Assembly (NCBI GenBank): GCA_002343685.1
Contig: DDRS01000008.1
Location: forward strand, 1 to 64,000
From: Thiobacillus denitrificans
Lineage (GTDB): Bacteria > Pseudomonadota > Gammaproteobacteria > Burkholderiales > Thiobacillaceae
Direction: 5' to 3'
DNA: 64,000 nt
Below, piece by piece: positions 53,974 through 63,115 of this stretch. A program made the position numbers and the translations under genes. The notes under the pieces are model-generated. The model had not been told where the DNA came from and made no database searches. It was given only the letters and a program-made list of their open reading frames with translations. Each line of letters begins with the position of its first letter. The stretch's first letter is position 1.

Positions 53974-55359
53974 TCAGTGGGTGTGACCAGGCGCAGGTGT
54001 CGCATGGCTGGCCTCCCCGGTGTGGTAGATGGAGTGGTAGGCGGGAATCTCGTGGTGGCCGTTGCTCACCAGGATGTTGGCGAGGTCGAACAGCGTCTGC
54101 CGGGTGCCGCGATAGCCGACCCACAGCTTCTGGTAGCCGCCGATCAGGTCGTATTGCGGGAAGCCCGCGCGCAGCAGCGGCACGCCCAGATGCTGCGCCG
54201 TCTCGGCCGCGTGGGAATTGCTGATGACGAGGTCGACGCCGTGTTCGCGCGCCGCCAGCTCGAGGTCTTCGAGGTCGCCCAGCTTGACCTGGGCGGCAGG
54301 CACGGCGTCCAGAACCGGCGCGCGCGACGGCGCCACCGCGGCGGTGACTTCGCAGCCCATGTCGGTGACCAGGCGGGCGTAGCCGTAGAGCAGGTCGGGA
54401 TCGCCGGCGATGGCGATGCGGGCGAAGCCGAGCATGAAGTGGGTGTCGACCATCGCGTCCTGCAGCTGCGCGCGCTGGCGTTCGAGTTTTTCCGGCACCG
54501 GCTGGCCGGAGATGAGCGTCAGCGCGTGCACGAAGGCGTCGACCGCCTCCAGTCCCATCAGGGTGTCGAAACGGGTGTCGGGCACGCGGGTGCGTTCCTT
54601 CAGCAGGTCGGCCGCGGGGTCGAGCGAGCGGCCGATGACCAGCGTGGCCACCGACTCGCCCATGGTGACGATCTCCGACACCGGGGTGCCGCCGGTGGTG
54701 AGCGGGCTCGATTCGGCCTCGGTGAGATGGCCGTCGAGCGAGTCGGCGATGTCGGGCAGCACCACCGGGCGCAGGCCGAAGGCCTCGACCAGTTCCTTGA
54801 CGTGCTCGATGTCGCCCGGCGTCAGCAGCGAACCGGCCAGCACGTTCACTTGCTTGTGGCGCTTGCCGACGTTGCTGCTCGGCGGCACCAGCACGTCGAT
54901 CATCGACTTCACCGCCAGCGCGTAGCCGCTTTCGAGGCAGCCGCTGAAGTCCGGCGTGACCACGGGCACGACGGGGATGTCGGCGTACTCGGGATGGGTG
55001 ACGTGGAACTGCTTGGCGAGGCGATGGATGTCCGCGCCCTGGGTTTCGGAGAGCCCGGTGGTCGGCAGGCCGATCAGCGCGGGATGGTTCTTTTCGGCGA
55101 TGGCGCGCAGGCCTTCGATCACGTTGTCGTCCGCGCCCAGCACCGTCGACGTCTGGTCCATCGCGGTGGTCTGCAGCGGGATCGGCTCGCGGAAGTGGCG
55201 CACGAAGAACACCTTGCCGAAGGCGGTGCAGCCCTGCGAGCCGTGCATCATCGGGATGGCGCGGTTGATGCCGAGGAAGGCGAGCGAGGCGCCGACCGGC
55301 TGGCTGACTTTCAGCGGGCTGACGGCGAGCGCCTTGTTGCGTTTGATGATCTCGGCCAT
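53974..55359 (-). CDS. nifN: NifN, FeMo-co scaffold subunit
   Basis: 461 residues, nitrogenase component 1 fold. HGSQGCTAFGKVFFVRHFRE near the start is the NifN form of the P-cluster region. Works as NifE2N2 scaffold. 3 bp below nifE. Confidence 0.94.
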   Translation of the reverse strand: MAEIIKRNKALAVSPLKVSQPVGASLAFLGINRAIPMMHGSQGCTAFGKVFFVRHFREPIPLQTTAMDQTSTVLGADDNVIEGLRAIAEKNHPALIGLPTTGLSETQGADIHRLAKQFHVTHPEYADIPVVPVVTPDFSGCLESGYALAVKSMIDVLVPPSSNVGKRHKQVNVLAGSLLTPGDIEHVKELVEAFGLRPVVLPDIADSLDGHLTEAESSPLTTGGTPVSEIVTMGESVATLVIGRSLDPAADLLKERTRVPDTRFDTLMGLEAVDAFVHALTLISGQPVPEKLERQRAQLQDAMVDTHFMLGFARIAIAGDPDLLYGYARLVTDMGCEVTAAVAPSRAPVLDAVPAAQVKLGDLEDLELAAREHGVDLVISNSHAAETAQHLGVPLLRAGFPQYDLIGGYQKLWVGYRGTRQTLFDLANILVSNGHHEIPAYHSIYHTGEASHATPAPGHTH

Positions 55360-55362
55360 TTG

Positions 55363-56778
55363 TTAACCCCCCGTTGCTGTCATGACGACACCCGGCGCCG
55401 AGTCGGTCGCCCACGGCGCCGGCTTGCGCACCGAAGTCCACACCGGGCTCTCGATCGTCAGTGCCAGCTGGCGCGCCAGCTCGGCCATGCCCGTATAACC
55501 GGCGTAGCCGAATTCGCGTTCCTGGTTGATGTCGAGGAAGGGGATGCGCGCCTTCAGCGCGGTGTACATGTTGCGGCCGCCGGCGATGAGGATGTCGGCC
55601 TGGTATTCCTTGACGATGCCGATCAGCGCCTTGGGGCTGCCGTCGGTGATCATCTTGGTCTTCTCGCCCATCAGTTCGCGGATGCGCGCCTTGTCTTCCT
55701 CGGTCGACTTGCCGGTGCCGGTCGCCACCACCTCCATGCCGAGGTCCTGCAGCGCGGAGACGATGGACCACGACTTCACGCCGCCGGTGTAGAGCAGCAC
55801 GCGCTTGCCCTTGAGGCGCTGCCGCCACGGTTCCAGCGCGGCGTCGACCTTGGCTTCCTCGCGGGCAATCATCGCCTCGACGCGCTCGGTGAGCGAGGCG
55901 TCGCCGATCAGGCGGGCGAATTCGCGGAAGGCGTGGCTGGTGTCGGTGACGCCGTAGAAGCTGCCCTCGAAGAAGGGCACGCCGTGCGTCGATTCCAGCT
56001 TGCGGGCGACATTGAGCAGCGCCTTGGCGCACACCACCATGCTGGTTTCGGCGCGGTGCATCGCCTGCACCTGGTGGAAGCGCGCATCGCCCGACAGTGT
56101 GCAGAGGATGCGCAGGCCGAGCTCGTCGAACAGCGGCAGCACGCGCCAGAACTCGCCGGCGATGTTGTACTCGCCGATCAGGTTGACGTCGTGCACGGTG
56201 ATGCCGGGGCGCTGCGCGTCGGGCGGCACCGGATCGGGATCGCGGGTGCCGATCACGTACTTGAACATCGAGTCGCCGGCGATGCGGTTGCCGAGGTTCT
56301 TGGTGCCGTAGAAGCCGGCGCAGTCCACCGGCACCACCGGCACGCCGTAGCGCTGCGCCGCGTCCTTGCACACCGCGTCGACGTCGTCACCGACCAGCGC
56401 CGGCACGCAGGTGTTGTAGACGAACACCGCCGCGGGCTGGTAGCTGTCGATGGCCTGCTTGATGGAATGGAACAGCCGCTTCTCGCTGCGGCCCATGACC
56501 ACGTCCTGCTCGGTGAGATCGGTGGTCATGCCGATCTTGTAGAGCGTAGGGCCGCTTGATCGCGTGCCGCGGTTGTCCCAGCTCGACCCGGCGCAGGCGA
56601 TCGGCCCGTGCACGATGTGCGCGACGTCGGCGATCGGCAGCAGCGCGATCTGCGCGCCATCGAACGAGCAGCCGCCCGCCGTCGCCCCCGGCTTGGGCTT
56701 GGCACAGCCGGATTTCGACTTTTTGTTGTGCTCGCAGGCCGGTTCGTTCAGTAACTCGGCAATGTCCTTGGCTTGCAT
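55363..56778 (-). CDS. nifE: NifE, FeMo-co scaffold subunit
   Basis: 471 residues. HGPIACAGSSWDNRGT and CVPALVGDDVDAVC carry cluster-binding cysteines. First gene of the operon to 45.9 kb, with a sigma-54 promoter 37 bp upstream. Confidence 0.95.
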   Translation of the reverse strand: MQAKDIAELLNEPACEHNKKSKSGCAKPKPGATAGGCSFDGAQIALLPIADVAHIVHGPIACAGSSWDNRGTRSSGPTLYKIGMTTDLTEQDVVMGRSEKRLFHSIKQAIDSYQPAAVFVYNTCVPALVGDDVDAVCKDAAQRYGVPVVPVDCAGFYGTKNLGNRIAGDSMFKYVIGTRDPDPVPPDAQRPGITVHDVNLIGEYNIAGEFWRVLPLFDELGLRILCTLSGDARFHQVQAMHRAETSMVVCAKALLNVARKLESTHGVPFFEGSFYGVTDTSHAFREFARLIGDASLTERVEAMIAREEAKVDAALEPWRQRLKGKRVLLYTGGVKSWSIVSALQDLGMEVVATGTGKSTEEDKARIRELMGEKTKMITDGSPKALIGIVKEYQADILIAGGRNMYTALKARIPFLDINQEREFGYAGYTGMAELARQLALTIESPVWTSVRKPAPWATDSAPGVVMTATGG

Positions 56779-56814
56779 GGCGGCTCGCTCGGAAGATGTC
56801 CTGAGCTGACAGTC

Positions 56815-56829
56815 GCAAGCGGCGTGCCA
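56815..56829 (-). promoter_or_regulatory. Sigma-54 promoter of nifEN operon
   Basis: Minus strand TGGCACGCCGCTTGC, a perfect match to TGGCACG-N4-TTGC. Confidence 0.9.
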
Positions 56830-56872
56830 GGGGTATGTGCTTGATTTAAGGGGGAATCATGGCGACGCCTTG

Positions 56873-56888
56873 TGTAGCAAACCCTACA
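56873..56888. promoter_or_regulatory. NifA upstream activator site
   Basis: TGTAGCAAACCCTACA fits TGT-N10-ACA with dyad symmetry, 44 bp above the promoter. Confidence 0.75.
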
Positions 56889-57115
56889 CAGGGGCGAGTG
56901 GGTGGGGGGTGGGCGACAAACGCCGGAAGCCGTGAATCCTTCCACGATGGCGATATGGGATGGGCAGACGCTCCATCAGATGGGTTCGATCGTCTGGATG
57001 CCGGCCTCTCTATTCGTAACGTAATTTACGTCGCAAGAACACACCGGCTCTATATTGATAAGTATTCGGAAGGAATTTCTTGAATAACGGTTAGAACTCT
57101 ATGGGGAGTGTTGTG

Positions 57116-57658
57116 ATGGAAAGTATGCAGCTCAACAAGGCATTCACTCTGATGGAACCGGGGCCTGTCGTTCTCGTGACAACGCGCGATGGCAAGAAGG
57201 ACAACATAATGACTATCTCGTGGACTATGGTGGTGGACTTTACGCCGGTATTTGCCATGACCACAGGTCCCTGGAACCATTCCTACACGGCACTCAGGAA
57301 ATCCAGGGAATGCGTGATTGCAATTCCCACAGTGGACTTGATCGATCAAGTCGTTGGTGTGGGAACGTGTTCCGGCGCCGACACCGACAAGTTTGAAAAA
57401 TTCATGCTGACCCCGGTTAAGGGAAAGCATGTCAAAGCGCCCTTGATAAAAGAATGCCTGGCGAATATCGAGTGTAAGGTCATCGACGTCGTCGAGAAGC
57501 ACAATATCGTCGTTCTCCAGGGCATTGGAGCATATGTTGATCATTCACGAAAAGAGAAGCGAACCCTGCACGCAGTTGGCGATGGCACTTTCGTGGTCGA
57601 TGGACGCAAGCTGAATCGAAGAAAAATGATGCAGTCGAAGCTTCCGGATGGTGTGTGA
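57116..57658 (+). CDS. Flavin reductase-like (FMN split-barrel) protein
   Basis: 180 residues. PGPVVLVTTRDGKKDNIMTI and WNHSYTALRKSRECVIAIP are typical of flavin reductase-like proteins that bind FMN. GGGGAG is 8 bp before the ATG at 57116; 57101 is an alternative. It is followed by an attC-like site, so may be the first cassette or the last fixed gene. Confidence 0.83.
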   Translation: MESMQLNKAFTLMEPGPVVLVTTRDGKKDNIMTISWTMVVDFTPVFAMTTGPWNHSYTALRKSRECVIAIPTVDLIDQVVGVGTCSGADTDKFEKFMLTPVKGKHVKAPLIKECLANIECKVIDVVEKHNIVVLQGIGAYVDHSRKEKRTLHAVGDGTFVVDGRKLNRRKMMQSKLPDGV

Positions 57659-57713
57659 CGCTTCGGTGAGTTAGTACCGCTGTCGACCCCACGGAAGGCC
57701 ATTTATTTTGCAT

Positions 57714-57776
57714 CTCTAAGTTTACCTAGTAGTGGACGGCCTTGGCGGGCCGCCGCTGAGCTCAAACGTTAGACGC
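57714..57776 (+). repeat. attC-like site 1
   Basis: 5' TCTCTAAGTTTA pairs with 3' GCTCAAACGTTAGAC with an extra base; GC-rich hairpin between. Confidence 0.7.
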
Positions 57777-57779
57777 GCC

Positions 57780-58217
57780 ATGAGTATCGAAAAGATCGCA
57801 TCGATAGCGAAAGAAATGAGAGCGGCAATAGAGAGAACGGATCGAGGTTTCTTGCCAATTACGTTTAAGGACTTTCCGCGCGGCAGTTGTGGCGATGCTG
57901 CACTAATCCTCGGCAGGCATCTGAGGGAGAGCGGGTATGAGGGGTTCCAGTACGTCTTGGCGTCCCGCGGGGACCGGTGGGACAATTCCTGGTACTCCCA
58001 TGCTTGGATAGAGCGCCAAGGCCTGATCGTCGATATTACGGCAGATCAGTTCCCAGACTTTCCACATAATGTATTTGTTGGTACCGAATCCCAGTTCCAC
58101 GCAACCTTCGAGGTTGAGGAGAGAAGTGAAGCTGATTACGCAATCTACGATGTTGATACTGCATCAACCTTGGCGCGCGCGTATCGTGAAATTCTCAAAC
58201 AGTACGGGCGCGCCTAA
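57780..58217 (+). CDS. Papain-like fold putative peptidase/transglutaminase cassette
   Basis: 145 residues. C37 (PRGSCGDAALIL), H74 (YSHAWIERQG) and D85 (IVDITADQF) follow the order and spacing of papain-like Cys-His-Asp enzymes. No signal. Its stop is in the next attC R'' box. Function unknown. Confidence 0.68.
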   Translation: MSIEKIASIAKEMRAAIERTDRGFLPITFKDFPRGSCGDAALILGRHLRESGYEGFQYVLASRGDRWDNSWYSHAWIERQGLIVDITADQFPDFPHNVFVGTESQFHATFEVEERSEADYAIYDVDTASTLARAYREILKQYGRA

Positions 58218-58275
58218 CAACTTGCTGCAGGTGCGACGACCCAGACGGGACGCGGCCTGAGTTTAAACGTAGACG
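58212..58275 (+). repeat. attC-like site 2
   Basis: GCCTAACAACTTG at the left is a full R''-type box; right end GAGTTTAAACGTAGAC has lost one T of the R' box. Confidence 0.75.
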
Positions 58276-58317
58276 TCATGGGTACGCTATTGGTCCTTGC
58301 GAACTAGGGGGAACATC

Positions 58318-58944
58318 ATGGACTGGATTGAGTCCTTCCAAAAGATTGCGCCTTGGGTGGGATCGCTGCCGCTAATACACAAGGTTGTATTGACGGCCAT
58401 CGTCCTAAGCATCAGCTTGTTCTCGCTATTGCTCGCCTGGCTGCCGACGTCGTCACCCAAGGTCTCAGACAAAGGCACGGCCCTAAGCATCATCGTCGAC
58501 TCTTCGGGCGCGGCGGCGAGCGTGGTAAAGAAACTTTCCTCAATGTTGGATAACTCGACAATGAGAGAGTCTCTGGAGCGAAGAGTTGAAAAGCGGGCGC
58601 TGAAGAAAGTTATCGCCGACTTGGTGCGAATCGAGGACTCGCAAGCGCCGCTGCCGAGGCTACTTAGAAGCTACGCTAAAAACGGGGATTTTCGTAACTG
58701 GGATCAGCTTAAAGAAATCATTTCAATGAATGCCCCCATCGTGTCCGAGCTCGTTGAAGTTCTACAGGCCTTCGATGGGGACTTGATCTATAAAGACATC
58801 GATACTTACAAACGGCTTCAGTTTATGGTGAGAACTCGAGCAGGACTATATGAAGAGTTATCTCAAATAAAGCCGCCAAAGTCTGCTGCTGAGAAGAGGC
58901 AACTGCTCCAAATTGCCGATAACTTCGACGCGTTAATTGTCTAG
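58318..58944 (+). CDS. Unknown cassette protein with one membrane helix
   Basis: 208 residues: N-terminal helix (VVLTAIVLSISLFSLLLAWL), then helical soluble part. GGGGGAAC precedes the ATG. No family recognised. Confidence 0.62.
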   Translation: MDWIESFQKIAPWVGSLPLIHKVVLTAIVLSISLFSLLLAWLPTSSPKVSDKGTALSIIVDSSGAAASVVKKLSSMLDNSTMRESLERRVEKRALKKVIADLVRIEDSQAPLPRLLRSYAKNGDFRNWDQLKEIISMNAPIVSELVEVLQAFDGDLIYKDIDTYKRLQFMVRTRAGLYEELSQIKPPKSAAEKRQLLQIADNFDALIV

Positions 58945-59024
58945 ATGAAGGTGATTCAGATGAAACTCAGCACATATCTTCAAAGGGAGTGAATCCAGTG
59001 CCAGGCTTTCTGCGCAAACACCAC

Positions 59025-59133
59025 CGCCTACCGCGATCGAGTGCTGAAACTCGATGACATTTGCTCTTGGTGGCACCCGCACTACGGTGGGATTCGTTCC
59101 CTTTCGCGCGCGAGTGAGTTCAGACGTTAGGCC
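59025..59133 (+). repeat. attC-like site 3
   Basis: CGCCTACC at left and GAGTTCAGACGTTAGGC at right, about 108 bp long. Left end less sure. Confidence 0.55.
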
Positions 59134-59158
59134 CTGGAACTACAGAGAGGAGCGCACG

Positions 59159-59503
59159 ATGAGCAATGAACAGATGGCACCCGAAACGAAAGGGGTGACG
59201 GTGAAGTTACTTTCAACGGTTGACCTGGGTCCGGAGATCGAGGGTATGGCCGGGCGCCAACTTCGAATGCGCATGGTGACCATCGAGCCTGGCGGCGTCT
59301 TCGGCCCGCTTCACGACCATAAGGACCGGCCTGGCACCGTCTACATCCTGCAAGGAGCGATCACGGACCATCGGAATGGCGTCGCGACGGACTATGGGCC
59401 GGGCGTGGGCTGGCCCGAGGACAGGAACACCCTGCACTGGCTTGAGAACAGGGGAACGATCCCGGCGGTGGAGATCTCGGTCGATATCGTGAGACAAGAG
59501 TAA
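59159..59503 (+). CDS. Cupin-fold protein cassette
   Basis: 114 residues, single cupin. Metal-type motif PLHDHKDRPGTVYIL and second motif ending TLHWLEN. GAGGAG precedes the ATG. Small metal-dependent enzyme or sensor; substrate unknown. Confidence 0.78.
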   Translation: MSNEQMAPETKGVTVKLLSTVDLGPEIEGMAGRQLRMRMVTIEPGGVFGPLHDHKDRPGTVYILQGAITDHRNGVATDYGPGVGWPEDRNTLHWLENRGTIPAVEISVDIVRQE

Positions 59504-59507
59504 GCTC

Positions 59508-59550
59508 AGGCCCAACACCCGATACGGTCGGGCCTATCAAGTGTTATGAC
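59508..59550 (+). repeat. attC-like site 4
   Basis: Short site: GGCCCAACAC at left, GTGTTATGAC at right, hairpin CCCGA/TCGGG between. The ATG of the next gene lies in the right box. Confidence 0.7.
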
Positions 59551-60196
59551 TATGACCCCATTATTTCCAGCCTGGCCGCCGTTTTCTGCCTTCTTGCTTG
59601 CGAGCCTAGTGCTCGCCGTAACGCCTGGCCCTGGCGTGCTTTACATCGTTACGCGCAGTCTCGTCCAAGGCCGCCGCTCGGGGTTGGTTTCAGTTGCGGG
59701 CGTCGCGCTTGGCAACCTTGGCAACGCACTCGCCGCATCAGTCGGCCTCGCGGCTTTGTTTGCGGTTTCCTCGGTGGCCTTTACGGTCATCAAGTACGCT
59801 GGCGCCCTCTATCTTATTTACCTTGGCGTGCAGATGTTGCGTGCCTCGCAGGCCGAGATACCAGCTGCCGTGCCTCAAACGACATCCCTTCGTCGTATCT
59901 TCCGCGATGGTTTCCTTGTTGCCCTGCTCAACCCCAAGACCACAATATTCTTTGCTGCGTTTCTACCGCAGTTCCTGAGCCCGGAGGCCCGGCCCGCGTT
60001 TCAAGGCATGGCGCTCGGCTCGCTCTTCGTTGCAATCGCAGCGGTCACCGACAGCGCCTACGCTTTGGCCGCGGGTGCAGCTGCGCCAGTGTTGCGCAGC
60101 CGCGTTGCTGGCCGCGTCGGTCGGCGTCTCGGCGGCGGAGTGTTCATCGGTCTTGGCGTCTTCACGGCGCTGGCGGGGTCGCGCGGTACCAAATAG
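59546..60196 (+). CDS. LysE/RhtB-family exporter cassette
   Basis: 216 residues, six helices; N-terminal VTPGPGVLYIVTRSLVQGRR is the family signature. Exports amino acids or similar small molecules. ATG within attC 4. Confidence 0.87.
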   Translation: MTMTPLFPAWPPFSAFLLASLVLAVTPGPGVLYIVTRSLVQGRRSGLVSVAGVALGNLGNALAASVGLAALFAVSSVAFTVIKYAGALYLIYLGVQMLRASQAEIPAAVPQTTSLRRIFRDGFLVALLNPKTTIFFAAFLPQFLSPEARPAFQGMALGSLFVAIAAVTDSAYALAAGAAAPVLRSRVAGRVGRRLGGGVFIGLGVFTALAGSRGTK

Positions 60197-60265
60197 GTTT
60201 GACCCATCATTCCTCCAGACCTGCGTGAAAAGCGCGCAGGCCAGTGAGTTCAAGCGTTGGTCGAT
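60194..60265 (+). repeat. attC-like site 5
   Basis: Right end GAGTTCAAGCGTTGGTC; inner stem CCTGCG/CGCAGG. Left box is weak. Confidence 0.55.
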
Positions 60266-60289
60266 AGGGAAAGAGGTAACAGGAAATCC

Positions 60290-60838
60290 ATGAACCCGAT
60301 GTTCGTCATCAGGTGGGAGACAGACGCTGACGTTGGAGCGATCAGGGATGTCACCCTCTCAGCATTCGAGACCCTGGCGATCAGCAACCATACGGAACAG
60401 TTCATCGTCGAGGCACTGCGCGCCGCCAGCGCACTCACGGTATCGCTCGTCGCGGAGGTGGATGGCCAGGTGGTCGGGCACATTGCCTTCTCGCCCGTGA
60501 CCATGTCGGACGGCACCCGGAACTGGTATGGCCTCGGGCCGGTTTCGGTGTTGCCGGCGTACCAGCGGCAGGGCATTGGCAAGGCGCTGATACGGGAAGG
60601 GCTGTCGCAGCTGAAGGATATCAACGCCCAAGGATGCTGTCTCGTGGGACATCCGGATTACTACAGGCAATTCGGATTTATGAACGTGCCGGGGCTCGGG
60701 GTCGAGGGCGTGCCGCCGGAGGTCTTCTTCGCGCTGTCTTTCGATGGGCACATGCCGCAAGGCACCGTCGCTTTCCACGAAGCATTCAGAGCAGATGGTC
60801 GACAGGATGGAGCGGGCGACGCTTTGCAGCGTGCCTGA
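60290..60838 (+). CDS. GNAT-family N-acetyltransferase cassette
   Basis: 182 residues, YhbS-like. Acetyl-CoA loop PAYQRQGIGKALI. Substrate unknown. Last gene of the array. Confidence 0.87.
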   Translation: MNPMFVIRWETDADVGAIRDVTLSAFETLAISNHTEQFIVEALRAASALTVSLVAEVDGQVVGHIAFSPVTMSDGTRNWYGLGPVSVLPAYQRQGIGKALIREGLSQLKDINAQGCCLVGHPDYYRQFGFMNVPGLGVEGVPPEVFFALSFDGHMPQGTVAFHEAFRADGRQDGAGDALQRA

Positions 60839-60934
60839 CCTCCACACGTTCCAGATCCGCCAAGGGCTATGTTCGGCCCGTCATGGCAGTGAGCTTCACT
60901 GCCATCCGCTCGGCCATTGCAGGCATTCCGGGCC

Positions 60935-62095
60935 TCAGCCGCCCGCGCGTAGGATCGCCTCGGGCACCCAGCCCAATACGAAATACAGCACCCAGAAGCC
61001 CAGCACGTAGGCCGCCGCCACGTGCCAGCCTTCGCGGATCCAGCGGCCGGTGTCCTTGGCTTCCTCGAATTCGTTGGTGATGGCGACGCCGGCCGAGGAG
61101 CCGAACCAGATCATCGAGCCGCCGAAGCCGACCGCGAAGGCGAGCATGCCCCAGTCGTAGCCGCCCTGGTCGAGCGCCAGCTTGGTGAGCGGGATGTTGT
61201 CGAACACGGCCGAGACGAAGCCCAGGCCAAAGGCGGTATGCACCGAGGCGGCAGGTAGCTCGCTCACCGGCATCATGCTGGCGGCGGTGACGAGGAAGAT
61301 CAGGAACAGGCTGCCCTTGAGCGCATGGCGCGCCTCGCGCCAGGGCGCCGGGCGGATCAAGGCACCGAGCAGGATGGCCGCCCAGACGCCGACTGCGGGA
61401 AGCCCGAGGATCACGTTGGCCGCGATGGCGCCGCCGATGATGAGCCCGACCACGCCCAGCCGCATCCAGTCGACCTGGTGGTCGCGCGGCCAGTCCTTGC
61501 GGATGGGCTGGTAGGCATGCTGCTTGTGGGCGGCGACGAAGGCCGAAAAGGCGACGGCGACGGTCGAGGCGATGAAGGCGTCGGCCACGTGCAGCGCCGG
61601 TACGCCGGCGATCCACATCATGGTGGTGGTGGTGTCGCCCACCACCGAGCCTGCACCGCCGGCGTTGGAGGCGGCGACGATGGCGGCGAGGTAGCCCACC
61701 ATGACGCGGCCCTGGAAGACGCGGCGCGCGACCACGCCGCCGATCATGGCCGCGGCGATGTTGTCGAGGAAGCTGGAGATCACCGCCACCAGCACCAGCA
61801 GCAGGAAGCCGCCGCGCCAGTCGTCGGGCAGCCAGTGCGGCAGCAGGTCGGGGACGTGCGACTCCTCGAACACCTTGGCGAGGATGGCGAAGCCGAGCAG
61901 CAGGCCCAGCAGGTTGAGCAGCAGCGGCGCTTCGTGCCCGAGGTGGGGCAGCAGCGGGTAGCCCAGCTCCGTGACCTTGTAGAGCGCGATGACCACGAGC
62001 CCCGTCAGGGCGATCTCGAAGTTGCGCTGGTGCATGAGGGCCACGCCCAGCAGGGTCAGGGCGAAGAAGAAGAACTCGACGGGAAAAGGCAGCAT
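60935..62095 (-). CDS. Ion transporter superfamily permease (SLC13/NhaD-like)
   Basis: 386 residues, 10-11 helices. Motifs SFLDNIAAAMIGG and FDNIPLTKLAL are the paired re-entrant motifs of NhaD-type antiporters. Probably Na+/H+ exchange or anion transport. Starts at 62095. Confidence 0.85.
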   Translation of the reverse strand: MLPFPVEFFFFALTLLGVALMHQRNFEIALTGLVVIALYKVTELGYPLLPHLGHEAPLLLNLLGLLLGFAILAKVFEESHVPDLLPHWLPDDWRGGFLLLVLVAVISSFLDNIAAAMIGGVVARRVFQGRVMVGYLAAIVAASNAGGAGSVVGDTTTTMMWIAGVPALHVADAFIASTVAVAFSAFVAAHKQHAYQPIRKDWPRDHQVDWMRLGVVGLIIGGAIAANVILGLPAVGVWAAILLGALIRPAPWREARHALKGSLFLIFLVTAASMMPVSELPAASVHTAFGLGFVSAVFDNIPLTKLALDQGGYDWGMLAFAVGFGGSMIWFGSSAGVAITNEFEEAKDTGRWIREGWHVAAAYVLGFWVLYFVLGWVPEAILRAGG

Positions 62096-62149
62096 GGCGG
62101 GATGGTCGTTTATTGGAAAGGCGGGGCACCAAGACTCCGCGCTGCGATT

Positions 62150-63115
62150 CTATGCGCTGTAGGGCGTGCGCACCCAGTCCGTCAGCAGTTTGATCTCCTG
62201 CTCCCGCAGATACTGGTAGCCCGCGTCGAGGTCGCCGACCAGCGTGGCGGCAAGATCGCGCGGGCTCAGGCCGCCCGCCACCAGATGGAAATACCAGGCG
62301 CCCACGTAGCCGGCGGCGCGGTCGAACGCCTGCAGCTGGTTGGACGCCTCCGGCCCCTGCAGCTGGACGTTCCAATGGAAGGGCTTGAGTGCCCGGGCAT
62401 CCAGCGAGACCGGCGAGGCGGACAACACCGGGTTGCGATAGCGATCCTGGTGTTCGCGCAGGCCGATGATCCAGTGGTCGCAGAAAAGATCCTTGCCGGG
62501 GTTCTGGCTGGCTGCCCACTCGGCAAGGAAACGCGCCATCGGATGGATTTGCCCGACCGGTGCCGGCAGCCGCACGACGGCATGGCGCATGTCGGTCAGG
62601 CGGCGGAAACGGTAGTGCGGCGGCGCCACGGGGTGGGCTTCCAGCTTGGCGGGATGGAGCGGGTCGACCAGTTCCTGCAGGTCGGCGGGCGGATCGTCGT
62701 CGGGGAACAGTTTCCGATCCAGTACTTCATGCAGTTCCTCGATTTCCAGTTGCACGAAGTCCGCGGGCGCGAGGCCGTAGGGCGCGACGAAATAATGCGT
62801 GCGGCCGCTGTGGCGGGTGGCGAACAGGGTGTCGTCGCGATGCCGTTCGATGAGGCTCTCCATGTCGCCCTCGCAGTCGGCCAGCTCGGCTTCGGCCCAG
62901 GCTTCCAGGTTGTCCGTGACGCGTTCGCCATTGCCGCGTACGACGCCGCCCGGGCGGTACCAGCCGCCGCGGGTGAGTGCGAAGCGGAAAGACTGGCCGG
63001 ACAGCGCGCGTCCGGCCTTGTCCAGCAGTCCGCTGTGGTGCGGGCGCGGCGGCGTGGCCTCGAGTTCGGTGACCAGCTGCTGCAGGGCGTGCTCGTCGAG
63101 GGGGCAACCGTTCAT
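62150..63115 (-). CDS. Unknown protein coupled to the LRV gene
   Basis: 321 residues, soluble, Trp- and His-rich. No family recognised. ATG overlaps the LRV gene stop, so it is expressed from the sigma-54 promoter at 63934 and likely related to nitrogen fixation. Confidence 0.65.
   Translation of the reverse strand: MNGCPLDEHALQQLVTELEATPPRPHHSGLLDKAGRALSGQSFRFALTRGGWYRPGGVVRGNGERVTDNLEAWAEAELADCEGDMESLIERHRDDTLFATRHSGRTHYFVAPYGLAPADFVQLEIEELHEVLDRKLFPDDDPPADLQELVDPLHPAKLEAHPVAPPHYRFRRLTDMRHAVVRLPAPVGQIHPMARFLAEWAASQNPGKDLFCDHWIIGLREHQDRYRNPVLSASPVSLDARALKPFHWNVQLQGPEASNQLQAFDRAAGYVGAWYFHLVAGGLSPRDLAATLVGDLDAGYQYLREQEIKLLTDWVRTPYSA

Larger units (their letters stand above)
57656..60850. mobile_element. 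Integron cassette array without integrase (CALIN-like)
   Basis: Four single genes follow the flavin reductase gene, unrelated in function, in the same direction, with attC-like sites between them (57714, 58212, 59025, 59508, 60194). No integron integrase is visible in the window. Confidence 0.7.
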
